From a virus, in the IMG/VR virus record IMGVR_UViG_3300030102_001647, positions 1 through 57,340 of that record: 57,340 nt of DNA, one strand, 5' to 3'. A model generated the notes under the pieces. The model saw only the letters and a program-made list of their open reading frames with translations. It was not told where the DNA came from and ran no database searches. Below, piece after piece: positions 48,484 through 56,360 of this stretch (position 1 is the stretch's first letter; each line of letters starts with the position of its first letter). The translations under genes and the position numbers were made by a program.

Positions 48484-49025
48484 TGGTAGCTTCAAAACTA
48501 GCAAAAGAAATAGGAAAAAGAGTTGTTAAGAAAAAAAGAAAACCAACTCAACCTCTTTTTTCTAATAAACCTAAAGATAGAACACCTACACAAGCAAATG
48601 TAGGAACTCGTGTTGACCCTGATACAGGAACTAAAAATAGATTTAGTCCTAAACCTAATGAGAAAGTAACTAAAGGTAAAAAATCTGTTGAGGCTGAACA
48701 AGGAATAGCAGCTAATGCTACTCAAAACCAAAGAGACAGAGCAAAAAAATATACAAAATTAATAGCTAAAGAAAGAAAAGGTGAGTCTTTAACTAAACAA
48801 GAAAAAAAGTTTATTAAAGATTATGAATCTAAAGAAGAAACAAGAGCAGTTTCTGCTACTATAAAATCAGAACAAACCAAAAGAAGAGGTAAAGCTGTTT
48901 CAGTATCTCCTGTAGGAGGGGTTGATAAAGTTACTCCACCTAAAGCACCAAGATTTAAAAAGGGAGGTAAACTTCGTGGAATGGGTGTGGCTCTCCGTGG
49001 TGGTGGAAAGGTAATGAAAACATAA
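48483..49025 (+). CDS. Lys-rich protein with RGMGVALRGGGK end
   Basis: 180 residues, basic (RVVKKKRKPTQPLFSNKPKD, AKKYTKLIAKERKGESLTKQ), with the C-terminal FKKGGKLRGMGVALRGGGKV shared with the preceding gene and KGGK repeats in several neighbours. Overlaps both neighbours by one base (TAATG). Function unknown. Confidence 0.55.
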   Translation: MVASKLAKEIGKRVVKKKRKPTQPLFSNKPKDRTPTQANVGTRVDPDTGTKNRFSPKPNEKVTKGKKSVEAEQGIAANATQNQRDRAKKYTKLIAKERKGESLTKQEKKFIKDYESKEETRAVSATIKSEQTKRRGKAVSVSPVGGVDKVTPPKAPRFKKGGKLRGMGVALRGGGKVMKT

Positions 49026-49243
49026 TGGAAAAGAAAAAGAAAACTGTAGACCAAGATGCTATGGATACCACAAAACTTTTTAAAGAAAAAGGTGTTCAAA
49101 ATGTTATGGAAAAACTAGGTGGAAAAAAACAACCAGATGGTTCTTATACTTTTAATAATAAAGAAACCGTAAAGAAAAGTACTGGTGGTTTAATTAATGG
49201 TCGTCCTACAGGTAAAGGCAAAGGAGCAGCGAGGTCAATATAA
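49025..49243 (+). CDS. Small Lys-rich protein
   Basis: 72 residues, MEKKKKTVDQDAMDTTKLFK with NVMEKLGGKKQPDGSYTFNN and a Gly-rich end GRPTGKGKGAARSI. Same Lys/Gly series as its neighbours. Unknown. Confidence 0.55.
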   Translation: MEKKKKTVDQDAMDTTKLFKEKGVQNVMEKLGGKKQPDGSYTFNNKETVKKSTGGLINGRPTGKGKGAARSI

Positions 49244-49635
49244 TGGCAAAAAAATTTCCTGATTTAACTGGTGATGGTAAAGTTACTCAAAAAGATATTC
49301 TTATGGGTAGGGGTGTTTCTTTAGCTAAAGGTGGTCAAATTGTTTATTCAGATGAAGATAAGAAGAAAATTAAAAAAGTAACTAAAGGTTTAAAAAAAGC
49401 TAGTTCAACACATGCTAAACAAGCTAAGATGTTATCTAGTATAAAACTAAAAAAAGGCGGTAAACCTAAAAGCCGTGTTAATGAAGCAGGTAACTATACA
49501 AAACCAGAAATGAGAAAACGTCAGTTTAATCGTATTAAAGCTGGTAGTAAAGGCGGTAAACCCGGTCAGTGGTCTGCTCGTAAAGCACAGATGCTTGCTA
49601 AAGCTTATAAAGATGCAGGTGGAGGCTACAAATAG
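49243..49635 (+). CDS. Basic protein with EF-hand-like loop
   Basis: 130 residues. The start FPDLTGDGKVTQKDILMGRG has the Ca2+-loop pattern D7-x-T9-x-D11-G-K-V...D18 of dockerin or EF-hand repeats. Then come KLKKGGKPKS and RVNEAGNYTKPEMRKRQFNR with QWSARKAQMLAKAYKDAGGG, a conserved segment I associate with DUF6321-type phage proteins. May link calcium binding to virion assembly; speculative. Confidence 0.55.
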   Translation: MAKKFPDLTGDGKVTQKDILMGRGVSLAKGGQIVYSDEDKKKIKKVTKGLKKASSTHAKQAKMLSSIKLKKGGKPKSRVNEAGNYTKPEMRKRQFNRIKAGSKGGKPGQWSARKAQMLAKAYKDAGGGYK

Positions 49636-49646
49636 TAGAATGATAT

Positions 49647-49931
49647 ATGGCAAAATCAAAGTCACAACAATCTCTTACCAACTGGACAAAACAAAAGTGG
49701 AGAACAAAGAGTGGTAAGAAGTCAAGCAAGACGGGCGAAAGATACTTACCAGAGGCGGCTATTAAGGCACTCACCCCACAGGAATATGCGGCGACTTCGA
49801 GAGCTAAAAGAAAAGGAACAAAGGCAGGAAAGCAATTTGTTAAGCAGCCTAAAGCTATAGCAAAGAAAACAGCTAAATATCGTAAGGCAAAAACAGGCGG
49901 TAAAATTTCAGGACATAATAGGTTATATTAA
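49647..49931 (+). CDS. DUF5872-like basic protein
   Basis: 94 residues. SLTNWTKQKWRTKSGKKSSK, GERYLPEAAIKALTPQEYAA and TSRAKRKGTKAGKQFVKQPK follow a conserved phage and giant-virus family that I recall as DUF5872. Ends KTGGKISGHNRLY, sharing HNRLY with 39008. Basic; function unknown. Confidence 0.6.
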   Translation: MAKSKSQQSLTNWTKQKWRTKSGKKSSKTGERYLPEAAIKALTPQEYAATSRAKRKGTKAGKQFVKQPKAIAKKTAKYRKAKTGGKISGHNRLY

Positions 49932-50218
49932 TGGCAAAGAAGAAAGACCCAAGATTAGCAAAAGCAGGAGTGTCTGGTTATAACAAACCAAAACGCACTC
50001 CAAATCACAAAACTAAGTCTCACGTTGTTGTGGCTAAAGAAGGTGATAAGGTAAAGACTATTCGTTTTGGTCAGCAAGGTGTTAGAGGTGCTGGCAAAAA
50101 TCCAAAGACTGCTAAAGATAAAGCACGTAAGCGGTCTTACTATGCACGACATAATGCACAAGGTAAACCCACAACAAAACTAAGTGCAAAATATTGGAGT
50201 CATAAAGTTAAATGGTAA
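49931..50218 (+). CDS. Small basic conserved protein
   Basis: 95 residues. GVSGYNKPKRTPNHKTKSHV, KTIRFGQQGVRGAGKNPKTA and KARKRSYYARHNAQGKPTTK with YWSHKVKW at the end form a recurring phage protein of unknown role. Highly basic. Starts on TAATG overlap. Confidence 0.6.
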   Translation: MAKKKDPRLAKAGVSGYNKPKRTPNHKTKSHVVVAKEGDKVKTIRFGQQGVRGAGKNPKTAKDKARKRSYYARHNAQGKPTTKLSAKYWSHKVKW

Positions 50219-50243
50219 TCAAAGAGAAAGAGAGGATGATTAC

Positions 50244-50711
50244 GTGGACCCCATCAGTACAGGACTTGCAGGTATTGCATTAGTACAGAAGTCTGTTGAC
50301 TTTATTAAATCTAACATACAAACTGCAAATGATATAAGAGATATTGCTGGGGCTATTGATGGAATGTTTCTAGGTGAGAAACAAATTCAGAAAGATAGGT
50401 TTGGCAATAAATCTATTATAGGACAAACAAAAGATGCAGCATCTACTGTTATTGATGCAAAGCTTGCTAAAGAACAAATGGATGAGATGCGTCAATTAGT
50501 TGACCACAGGTTTGGACACGGAACATGGCAAGAAATTATTAATGAACGAGCCAAACGTATTCAAGAAGAAAAAGAAGCTGAAAAAGAAAGAGCTAGAATA
50601 GCAAGACAGAAACGTCAAGAAACGATAGACAACTTTCAAACAGCTGGTATAGTTGCTGCTATTATAGGTGTTGTTATATTAACAGTATTAGTATATTTTA
50701 AACTAGGATAA
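50244..50711 (+). CDS. C-terminally anchored membrane protein
   Basis: 155 residues from GTG 50244 (read as Met; then DPISTGLAGIALVQKSVDFI), with AGAGGA nine bases upstream; the ORF to 50184 lacks a ribosome site. A coiled charged middle (INERAKRIQEEKEAEKERAR) leads to a single C-terminal membrane segment TAGIVAAIIGVVILTVLVYF. Common in marine podoviruses near connectors; could serve ejection or lysis. Unknown. Confidence 0.6.
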   Translation: MDPISTGLAGIALVQKSVDFIKSNIQTANDIRDIAGAIDGMFLGEKQIQKDRFGNKSIIGQTKDAASTVIDAKLAKEQMDEMRQLVDHRFGHGTWQEIINERAKRIQEEKEAEKERARIARQKRQETIDNFQTAGIVAAIIGVVILTVLVYFKLG

Positions 50712-50713
50712 TT

Positions 50714-50809
50714 ATGGTTGTATCAAGAAGCTCTATATCACAACAAATAAAACGTCCTCCTTCTAAAAAGAAAAAGAAGAGGAATAAAAAGAAAGCAAGG
50801 AGACCATAA
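50714..50809 (+). CDS. 31-residue polybasic peptide
   Basis: MVVSRSSISQQIKRPPSKKK then KKRNKKKARRP: about half Lys/Arg. Begins 2 bases after one stop and ends directly at the next ATG, so it fills its slot exactly. Similar short QQIK-PPSKKKKK peptides occur in marine phages. Probably binds nucleic acid. Confidence 0.6.
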   Translation: MVVSRSSISQQIKRPPSKKKKKRNKKKARRP

Positions 50810-51481
50810 ATGGCAACATCAGGTACATATAGTTTTTCAATGGACATTGATGAGGTAATCCAAGAAGCTATGGAAATGATAGGGGGCGAAGCTACACTTG
50901 GTGAAGAGCCTCGTTCTGCTCGTAGGTCTATTAATTTGCTTTTACAAGATTGGCAAAATCGTGGTATTCAACTCTGGACAATTGGCACTACTGCTGTAAC
51001 TGTAACAACAAGCACAACTAGCTATGACCTTGGTTCAGAAAACATTGATGTACTTGAAGCTGTAGTAAATAGAAGTAATATTGACTTACAGCTTGAACGT
51101 ATTAGTATGGAGGAGTATTTAAAAGTTCCTCGTAAAGGACAGACAGGCAGACCAACACAGTTTGCTGTTAGAAGAGAACGTGATAAATCTGTTGTATTCT
51201 TATGGCCTGTCCCTGAAAATAGTACAGATGTTGTTAAGTTTGAAACTGTAAAATATATACAAGATGTAACAAGGTCAAACCAAAATGCAGATGTATCTCG
51301 TAGATTCCTACCTTGTCTTACTGCTGGTACAGCTTACTTTATGTCTATGAAACGACCCGGAGTAGAAGCAGGACGTATTCAAATGTTAAAACAAGAATAT
51401 GAAGAAAGGCTAATGAGGGCGCAAGAAGAAGATAAAGAACGTGCAAGTATGCATATTACACCTCGTCTGAACTATGTATAA
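50810..51481 (+). CDS. Head-tail connector (P22 gp4-like), second copy type
   Basis: 223 residues. DIDEVIQEAMEMIGGEATLG, then RRSINLLLQDWQNRGIQLWT, SYDLGSENIDVLEAVVNRSN, and FLPCLTAGTAYFMSMKRPGV with QMLKQEYEERLMRAQEEDKE: a helix-beta-helix plan matching tail accessory or adaptor proteins. Together with 47057 it gives two connector layers between portal and tail. Confidence 0.72.
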   Translation: MATSGTYSFSMDIDEVIQEAMEMIGGEATLGEEPRSARRSINLLLQDWQNRGIQLWTIGTTAVTVTTSTTSYDLGSENIDVLEAVVNRSNIDLQLERISMEEYLKVPRKGQTGRPTQFAVRRERDKSVVFLWPVPENSTDVVKFETVKYIQDVTRSNQNADVSRRFLPCLTAGTAYFMSMKRPGVEAGRIQMLKQEYEERLMRAQEEDKERASMHITPRLNYV

Positions 51482-51726
51482 TGGCAAGAAAAACATTAGG
51501 CATTTGTGATATTTGCGGCTTTCGTTATGAATTACGTGAGTTAAAAAAGAATAGCTATGGTATGATGGTTTGTCCTGCAGATTACGAAGGTAAATATGAT
51601 TTAAGCAATCATCCTCAAAATAGAATAGCTTCTGTTAAAGATGATGAAAATATAAAGGATGCTAGACCACAAAGACCTGCTTTAGTTTCGGCTGTTCCAG
51701 TATCTGCGTGGCTACCAAGTATTTAG
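51481..51726 (+). CDS. Zinc-ribbon-like small protein
   Basis: 81 residues. C9-x2-C12 (GICDICGFRYELRELKKNSY) and C31 (MVCPADYEGKYD) with HPQN. The fourth ligand is not a Cys, so H or D may replace it. Paralogue of the next gene. Unknown role; often found between connector and fibre genes in marine phages. Confidence 0.6.
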   Translation: MARKTLGICDICGFRYELRELKKNSYGMMVCPADYEGKYDLSNHPQNRIASVKDDENIKDARPQRPALVSAVPVSAWLPSI

Positions 51727-52026
51727 ATGGCTCGTGGTAAATATACAAAAGCAGAATGTGATATTTGTGGATTTTCTTTTCCAAGAAGTAGATTACGCAA
51801 AAATAGTTTTGGACTTTGGGTTTGTCCTAATGATTGGGATGGGTCATACGATAGAGTAATACATCCACAAAATAAATCTCCTGACTTACGTGATAATAGT
51901 CAGTATGTAATGAATGCAAGACCAGAACCTAATTTTGACCGTAATGTAAATTGGGAAGATGCAGACCAAATTCACACAACTATTTATCAATGGGACATTC
52001 TTGATAAGTTTTGGAATACAGTATAA
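51727..52026 (+). CDS. Zinc-ribbon-like small protein, paralogue
   Basis: 99 residues. C11-x2-C14 (AECDICGFSFPRSRLRKNSF) and C33 (WVCPNDWDGSYD), then HPQNKSPDLRDN, repeating the layout of the preceding gene, with an extra acidic Trp-rich tail. Tandem duplication. The stop overlaps the next start as TAATG. Confidence 0.6.
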   Translation: MARGKYTKAECDICGFSFPRSRLRKNSFGLWVCPNDWDGSYDRVIHPQNKSPDLRDNSQYVMNARPEPNFDRNVNWEDADQIHTTIYQWDILDKFWNTV

Positions 52027-53501
52027 TGAGTACATTTACAGGTAAAAAAATTGCAAATACTTATAAAGACTTGTTAAAGATAAATACAAGTGTTGATAAT
52101 GCAGGTATTGATGGAACATTAAGAAACATTCAAGATGGAAATGGAGTTAACACTGCTCTTTCTCTTTCTCAAAATAAAACAAAAATCAATGGTGATTTAA
52201 CTGTAACAGGTACTGTTTCTGCGGCAGGGTTTGCTATAGACGGTATTGATGTATCTGTATTAAATGCTGTTGAAGTATCAACTACTAGGCTTACAGCTAC
52301 TAGTATTACAACTGATTCTTTAAATGCTGGTACACTTGTATTTCAAGATGTAAGTGTAAGTAGTCTTAGAACTGGTAATTTATTTGCTACAACTGTTAGT
52401 GCTGGCACAATAAGTGCAACAACAGTAGATGCGACAAATATACTGGTTGGTGGTGAACCTGCTGCTACATCTTCTACAGTTGCTGCACTTTCTGCTACAT
52501 TAGAAACACGTATTGCAGGAGTATCCTCTACTTTTGCTTCAACATCTGCGACACTTAATACACGCATTGATGCTGTATCTGTTCTTACTAAAACTAACTT
52601 AGATGCTATATCATCTGTTAATACAATTGCATTAGCAGCTGCAAGTGCTGGCACATCAGCTACTTTAGAAACACGTATAGCTGCGGTTAGCTCTACTATG
52701 GCTACTAGTATTGCTACTGTATCTGCTGCTCTTGAAACACGTATAGCTGCTGTAAGTGCAGAAGTATCTGCTGTAAAAGCTTTAGTAACGGCTACTAATG
52801 CTTCTGCTATTGCTGCTAACACTTCAGCTATAACAGTAGCTCAAACATCTATTGCTGCTAATACAAGTCTTATTACAGCTTTATCAGCTACCTTAGAATC
52901 ACGTATTGCTACAGTTAGTTCTACTATGGCTACTAGTATTGCTACTGTATCTGCAACACTAGAATCAAGAATAGCTGCAGTATCTTCTACCTTTGCATCT
53001 ACATCAGCAACTTTAAATACAAGAATAGATGCTGTATCGGTATTAACTAAAACTAACCTAGATGCTATTGCATCAGTAAATACTATAGCAGTAGCTGCCG
53101 CAAGTGCTGGTACATCTGCGTCGTTAGAAACTAGAATAGCTGCAGTATCCGCATTAGTACCTGCACTATCTGCTACTATGGCAACTAGTATTAATAATTC
53201 TAATACAGCTATTGCTGCAGTATCAGTATTGACAAAAACTAATTTAGATGCTATAGCGTCTGTTAATACTATTGCTCTTGCAGCAGCTAGTGCAACAACA
53301 TCAGCTACACTTGAAACTAGAATAGCTGCAGTATCTGCCTTAGTTCCAGCTTTGTCAGCTACAATGGCTACAAGTATTAATAATAGTAACACACAAATAG
53401 CTACAGTATCTGCTTTAGTTCCTTCACTATCAGCTACAATGGCTACATCTATATCTAATGCAAACGCTGCGGCTGTGGCATTTGCCATTGCATTAGGATA
53501 A
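52026..53501 (+). CDS. Long tail fibre with coiled repeats
   Basis: 491 residues from ATG 52026 (MSTFTGKKIANTYKDLLKIN). After an N-terminal anchor and GDLTVTGTVSAAGFAIDGID, about 350 residues are Ala/Ser/Thr repeats (ATLETRIAAVSSTMATSIAT, TLNTRIDAVSVLTKTNLDAI, each seen several times), a trimeric coiled or beta-helical shaft. Very similar repeats lie in the S74 fibre at 1626, but this protein has no S74 end. Repeats in the DNA make the gene prone to length change. Confidence 0.72.
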   Translation: MSTFTGKKIANTYKDLLKINTSVDNAGIDGTLRNIQDGNGVNTALSLSQNKTKINGDLTVTGTVSAAGFAIDGIDVSVLNAVEVSTTRLTATSITTDSLNAGTLVFQDVSVSSLRTGNLFATTVSAGTISATTVDATNILVGGEPAATSSTVAALSATLETRIAGVSSTFASTSATLNTRIDAVSVLTKTNLDAISSVNTIALAAASAGTSATLETRIAAVSSTMATSIATVSAALETRIAAVSAEVSAVKALVTATNASAIAANTSAITVAQTSIAANTSLITALSATLESRIATVSSTMATSIATVSATLESRIAAVSSTFASTSATLNTRIDAVSVLTKTNLDAIASVNTIAVAAASAGTSASLETRIAAVSALVPALSATMATSINNSNTAIAAVSVLTKTNLDAIASVNTIALAAASATTSATLETRIAAVSALVPALSATMATSINNSNTQIATVSALVPSLSATMATSISNANAAAVAFAIALG

Positions 53502-53516
53502 CTTTTGGAGTATAAT
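53488..53516 (+). promoter_or_regulatory. Late-type promoter at end of long fibre
   Basis: TTGCAT (53488-53493), 17-base spacer, TATAAT (53511-53516) followed by AAG, across the fibre stop and only five bases before the next ATG, so the transcript would be nearly leaderless for that gene. Confidence 0.45.
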
Positions 53517-53521
53517 AAGCT

Positions 53522-53851
53522 ATGGCTAATTCATTTAAAATAAAAACAGATACAGCTGTTGGAACAAGTCCAGCTACTATTTATACTTGTCCTAGTTCAA
53601 CTGAAACAACTATTATAGGTTTGTCTATTGCAAACATTGTTGCTTCACAAATTACTGCTGATGTACAATTAGAAAATAATGATGGCGATAATATTTATTT
53701 AATTAAAGCTGCTCCTATTCCTGTAGGTAGTACATTAGTTGTTGTGGGTGGCGACCAAAAGGTTGTCATGGAGGCATCAGACGTATTAAAGGTAACAACA
53801 AACACAGCATCTTCTGGTGATGTTGCGTTGTCTATACTGGAGATTACCTAA
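53522..53851 (+). CDS. Small beta-rich tail protein
   Basis: 109 residues, MANSFKIKTDTAVGTSPATI, with TTIIGLSIANIVASQITADV and DQKVVMEASDVLKVTTNTAS: an all-beta subunit typical of small tail or fibre-associated proteins. Overlaps the next fibre start by one base. Role inferred from position. Confidence 0.55.
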   Translation: MANSFKIKTDTAVGTSPATIYTCPSSTETTIIGLSIANIVASQITADVQLENNDGDNIYLIKAAPIPVGSTLVVVGGDQKVVMEASDVLKVTTNTASSGDVALSILEIT

Positions 53852-54750
53852 TGGCGATTAGTAAAATTACATCAGATGCTATAGATGCAACTGGTTTTAC
53901 GCTCAAGGCGGCATCTGGCAATACATCACTAAACATTCAAGACGCATCAGGAAGTCCTAATGTGTCTTGGTTGGATAGTGCTGGCACAGTGCAATGGCAG
54001 ATATATTCTACAATGGATGGTGCGGCTGGTTTAGACCCTCTTGTTTTTAATAGTTCTGCTGGTGAACGTATGCGTATCGACAGTTCAGGCAATGTCGGCA
54101 TCGGCACGAGTTCGCCTGATACCTCCTTGCACTTATCAACAAGTTCTCCTGTTATTAAGTTGCAGCGTTCTGGATTTACACCATACGCTCAGATTGCTTC
54201 CAATAATACTGGTGATTTATGGCTTTATGCTGATGAAGGCAATGTAGGTTCAAACACCAGCATGGCTTTCAGGGTAGACGGTTCAGAACGCCTCCGTATC
54301 CTTTCAGGCGGCGGCATAACCTTTAACGGCGATACTGCGACGGCTAATGCCCTTGATGATTATGAGGAGGGGACTTTTACCGTAACACTTTTTACTACAG
54401 GTAGCCCCGACCCAACATATACTATAACTAATACGACTGGATATTACACAAAAGTTGGTAGGCTTGTCACAGCTAATTTCTATTCAGGCGGCATAAATAT
54501 GACTAGTGCTGGCACTGGGCAAGCAAGAATTTCAGGTCTTCCTTTTAATGCTACCACTACTACTTATGGACAATATAGTGTTGTGAACCTTACTCACACT
54601 ACAGCTTTTGCATCTAATGTAGAAGGCGGCATTACTTTAGGAGGCACTAATGACATGGCTTTTTATTCTGAAGGAACTGTAAGCTCAATGAACTTTACTA
54701 CAGGAAATCCAGTTTACATAATGTTTACTGTGACATATTGGACTGATTAA
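53851..54750 (+). CDS. Tail fibre with shared distal module
   Basis: 299 residues. Fibre elements ERMRIDSSGNVGIGTSSPDT and a common module GSERLRILSGGGITFNGDTA, then ANALDDYEEGTFTVTLF, are shared with the fibres at 54783 and 56360; DNA in 54280-54377 is nearly identical to 55578-55676 and 56660-56765. A distinct globular end follows (GYYTKVGRLVTANFYSGGIN), likely the receptor-binding part. Codons are richer in G/C than in the preceding fibre. Confidence 0.7.
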   Translation: MAISKITSDAIDATGFTLKAASGNTSLNIQDASGSPNVSWLDSAGTVQWQIYSTMDGAAGLDPLVFNSSAGERMRIDSSGNVGIGTSSPDTSLHLSTSSPVIKLQRSGFTPYAQIASNNTGDLWLYADEGNVGSNTSMAFRVDGSERLRILSGGGITFNGDTATANALDDYEEGTFTVTLFTTGSPDPTYTITNTTGYYTKVGRLVTANFYSGGINMTSAGTGQARISGLPFNATTTTYGQYSVVNLTHTTAFASNVEGGITLGGTNDMAFYSEGTVSSMNFTTGNPVYIMFTVTYWTD

Positions 54751-54768
54751 CCCGTCTGGAAGTCGGGC
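54748..54768 (+). repeat. Post-fibre hairpin repeat, copy 1
   Basis: TAACCCGTCTGGAAGTCGGG directly at the fibre stop; CCCG pairs with CGGG around a small loop. The same sequence follows the stops at 56021 and 57109. Confidence 0.8.
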
Positions 54769-54782
54769 AGGAGAAATAATAA

Positions 54783-56021
54783 ATGGCATATATAGGACAA
54801 AACGCTGACGGAAACTTCACCACATCGGTATCAAAAGATACCTTTAGTGGCAATGGTTCTACTACGGCATTTACTTTGTCTGAAGCCGCAACGACAAACA
54901 CTGTTGATGTCTTTGTGGAAAATATACGTCAAGAGCCAACAACAGCATACACAGTAGACGGCACAACTCTTACATTCACAGCCGCACCTGTAACAGGCAC
55001 AAACAATATCTATGTCGTAAATCGTGGACCGATACAGCTTTCTGCAAGTCATCCTGCGGCACAGTCTTTGTCTGCTTTTAGTGCAACAATAACTAATGAT
55101 TTGACTGTTGACACAAATACACTGTTTGTTGATGCGTCAGAAAATGCGGTTGGCATTGGCACGAGTTCACCAAACGGCAAATTACACGTTAAAGACCAAA
55201 CTGACATCGCTATGTCAAACAATGCGGATGGTCAAATTACTATTGAGGGCAACGGTTATAGTGGAGCGATTGCCTTAAATGCCACTGGCATGCAAATTTA
55301 CCAAAATTCGAACGTAAGAGGTTTGATTTTTGGCAACAATGAAACTGAGCAGATGCGTATCGACAGTTCGGGCAATTTGCTTGTCGGGGGGACTACTTTT
55401 GACAACGGCAATTTAACATCAAGTGCCAATGGTATAAATGTTTTTGATGCAACAGCACCTATTGTTAATTTAATAGAAACCAGTGGTAATACTTCTTTTT
55501 TCTTAGGTAAAACAGCAAGCGATTGTTTTATTGCAACCGCAGATGCACAGCCAATTAGATTCCATACAAACGATACAGAGCGTATGCGTATCCTATCAGG
55601 CGGTGGCTTAACATTTAACGGCGACACTGCTGATGCTAATGCGCTGGATGATTATGAAGAGGGGACTTGGACGCCTACTGTTACTATAGGAACAGTTGGT
55701 AGTACAACCGCAAACTATACAAAAATAGGTAGGTTAGTTCATGTAACAGGTATCCTAAGTACTTTTTCAAATAGAACTTCGTCAAATGCTATTGTACTTC
55801 AAGGTATGCCTTTTAATATAGGTCAAACAGATAGAGGATATCCAAGCGGTCAGCTTGGAGTTGGATTGAATAGCAGACCTGATACAGCCTATGCTTTAGA
55901 CTCTACTAGCGTAAGGTTTTATGATAGTGCTTCAACTGGTAGCTCGTATGACTTTATCAAACATTCTGATTTACTTTTATCAGGTTCAGCATTTTATTTT
56001 TCATTTACTTATATTTCATAA
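54783..56021 (+). CDS. Tail fibre with Phage_tail-type start and shared module
   Basis: 412 residues. The N-terminal domain (MAYIGQNADGNFTTSVSKDT, GNGSTTAFTLSEAATTNTVD, FVENIRQEPTTAYTVDGTTL) is a common adaptor found on fibre and appendage proteins and also begins the truncated gene at 57149. ENAVGIGTSSPNGKLHV and ERMRILSGGGLTFNGDTADA follow, then a unique beta end with YTKIGRLVHVTGILSTFSNR. Probably one of several alternative receptor-binding fibres. Confidence 0.72.
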   Translation: MAYIGQNADGNFTTSVSKDTFSGNGSTTAFTLSEAATTNTVDVFVENIRQEPTTAYTVDGTTLTFTAAPVTGTNNIYVVNRGPIQLSASHPAAQSLSAFSATITNDLTVDTNTLFVDASENAVGIGTSSPNGKLHVKDQTDIAMSNNADGQITIEGNGYSGAIALNATGMQIYQNSNVRGLIFGNNETEQMRIDSSGNLLVGGTTFDNGNLTSSANGINVFDATAPIVNLIETSGNTSFFLGKTASDCFIATADAQPIRFHTNDTERMRILSGGGLTFNGDTADANALDDYEEGTWTPTVTIGTVGSTTANYTKIGRLVHVTGILSTFSNRTSSNAIVLQGMPFNIGQTDRGYPSGQLGVGLNSRPDTAYALDSTSVRFYDSASTGSSYDFIKHSDLLLSGSAFYFSFTYIS

Positions 56022-56045
56022 CCCGTCTGGAAGTCGGGTCGGACA
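56019..56045 (+). repeat. Post-fibre hairpin repeat, copy 2
   Basis: TAACCCGTCTGGAAGTCGGG at the stop, continued by TCGGACA as in copy 3. A further hairpin GTGGCAATCCCGCCAC (about 56047-56062) precedes the next ribosome site AGGAG. Confidence 0.8.
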
Positions 56046-56081
56046 GGTGGCAATCCCGCCACGATAACACAGGAGACTAAA

Positions 56082-56360
56082 ATGAGTTTAACAAAAGAAT
56101 TTCAATATGACTGCGAAGTAAGGGGCGAACACAAGAACGTCCAGGTTCGTAAGGCAACAATCGTGAAAGATGATGGTGTAGAAATCAGCCGCACCTATCA
56201 CAGACACGTTTTGCATTGCCGCACAAAGACTGATGGCACTTGGGGTGACACAGACATTTCAGGTGAAGACGCATCAGTACAGGCGGTATGTAACGCCGTG
56301 TGGACAGACGATATAAAATCAGCCTACGAAACATTTGTAGATAATCAAGAGACACTTTAA
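56082..56360 (+). CDS. Small fibre-linked hypothetical protein
   Basis: 92 residues, MSLTKEFQYDCEVRGEHKNV with REVRKATIV-like strands and HRHVLHCRTKTDGTWGDTDI. Located between two fibres and overlapping the next by one base. Could be a fibre chaperone; no motif. Confidence 0.5.
   Translation: MSLTKEFQYDCEVRGEHKNVQVRKATIVKDDGVEISRTYHRHVLHCRTKTDGTWGDTDISGEDASVQAVCNAVWTDDIKSAYETFVDNQETL

Noticed and set aside
52343-53488. Long minus-strand ORFs opposite the long fibre
   Set aside because: Caused by the repetitive Ala/Ser/Thr codons of the fibre; no ribosome sites and repeats only.
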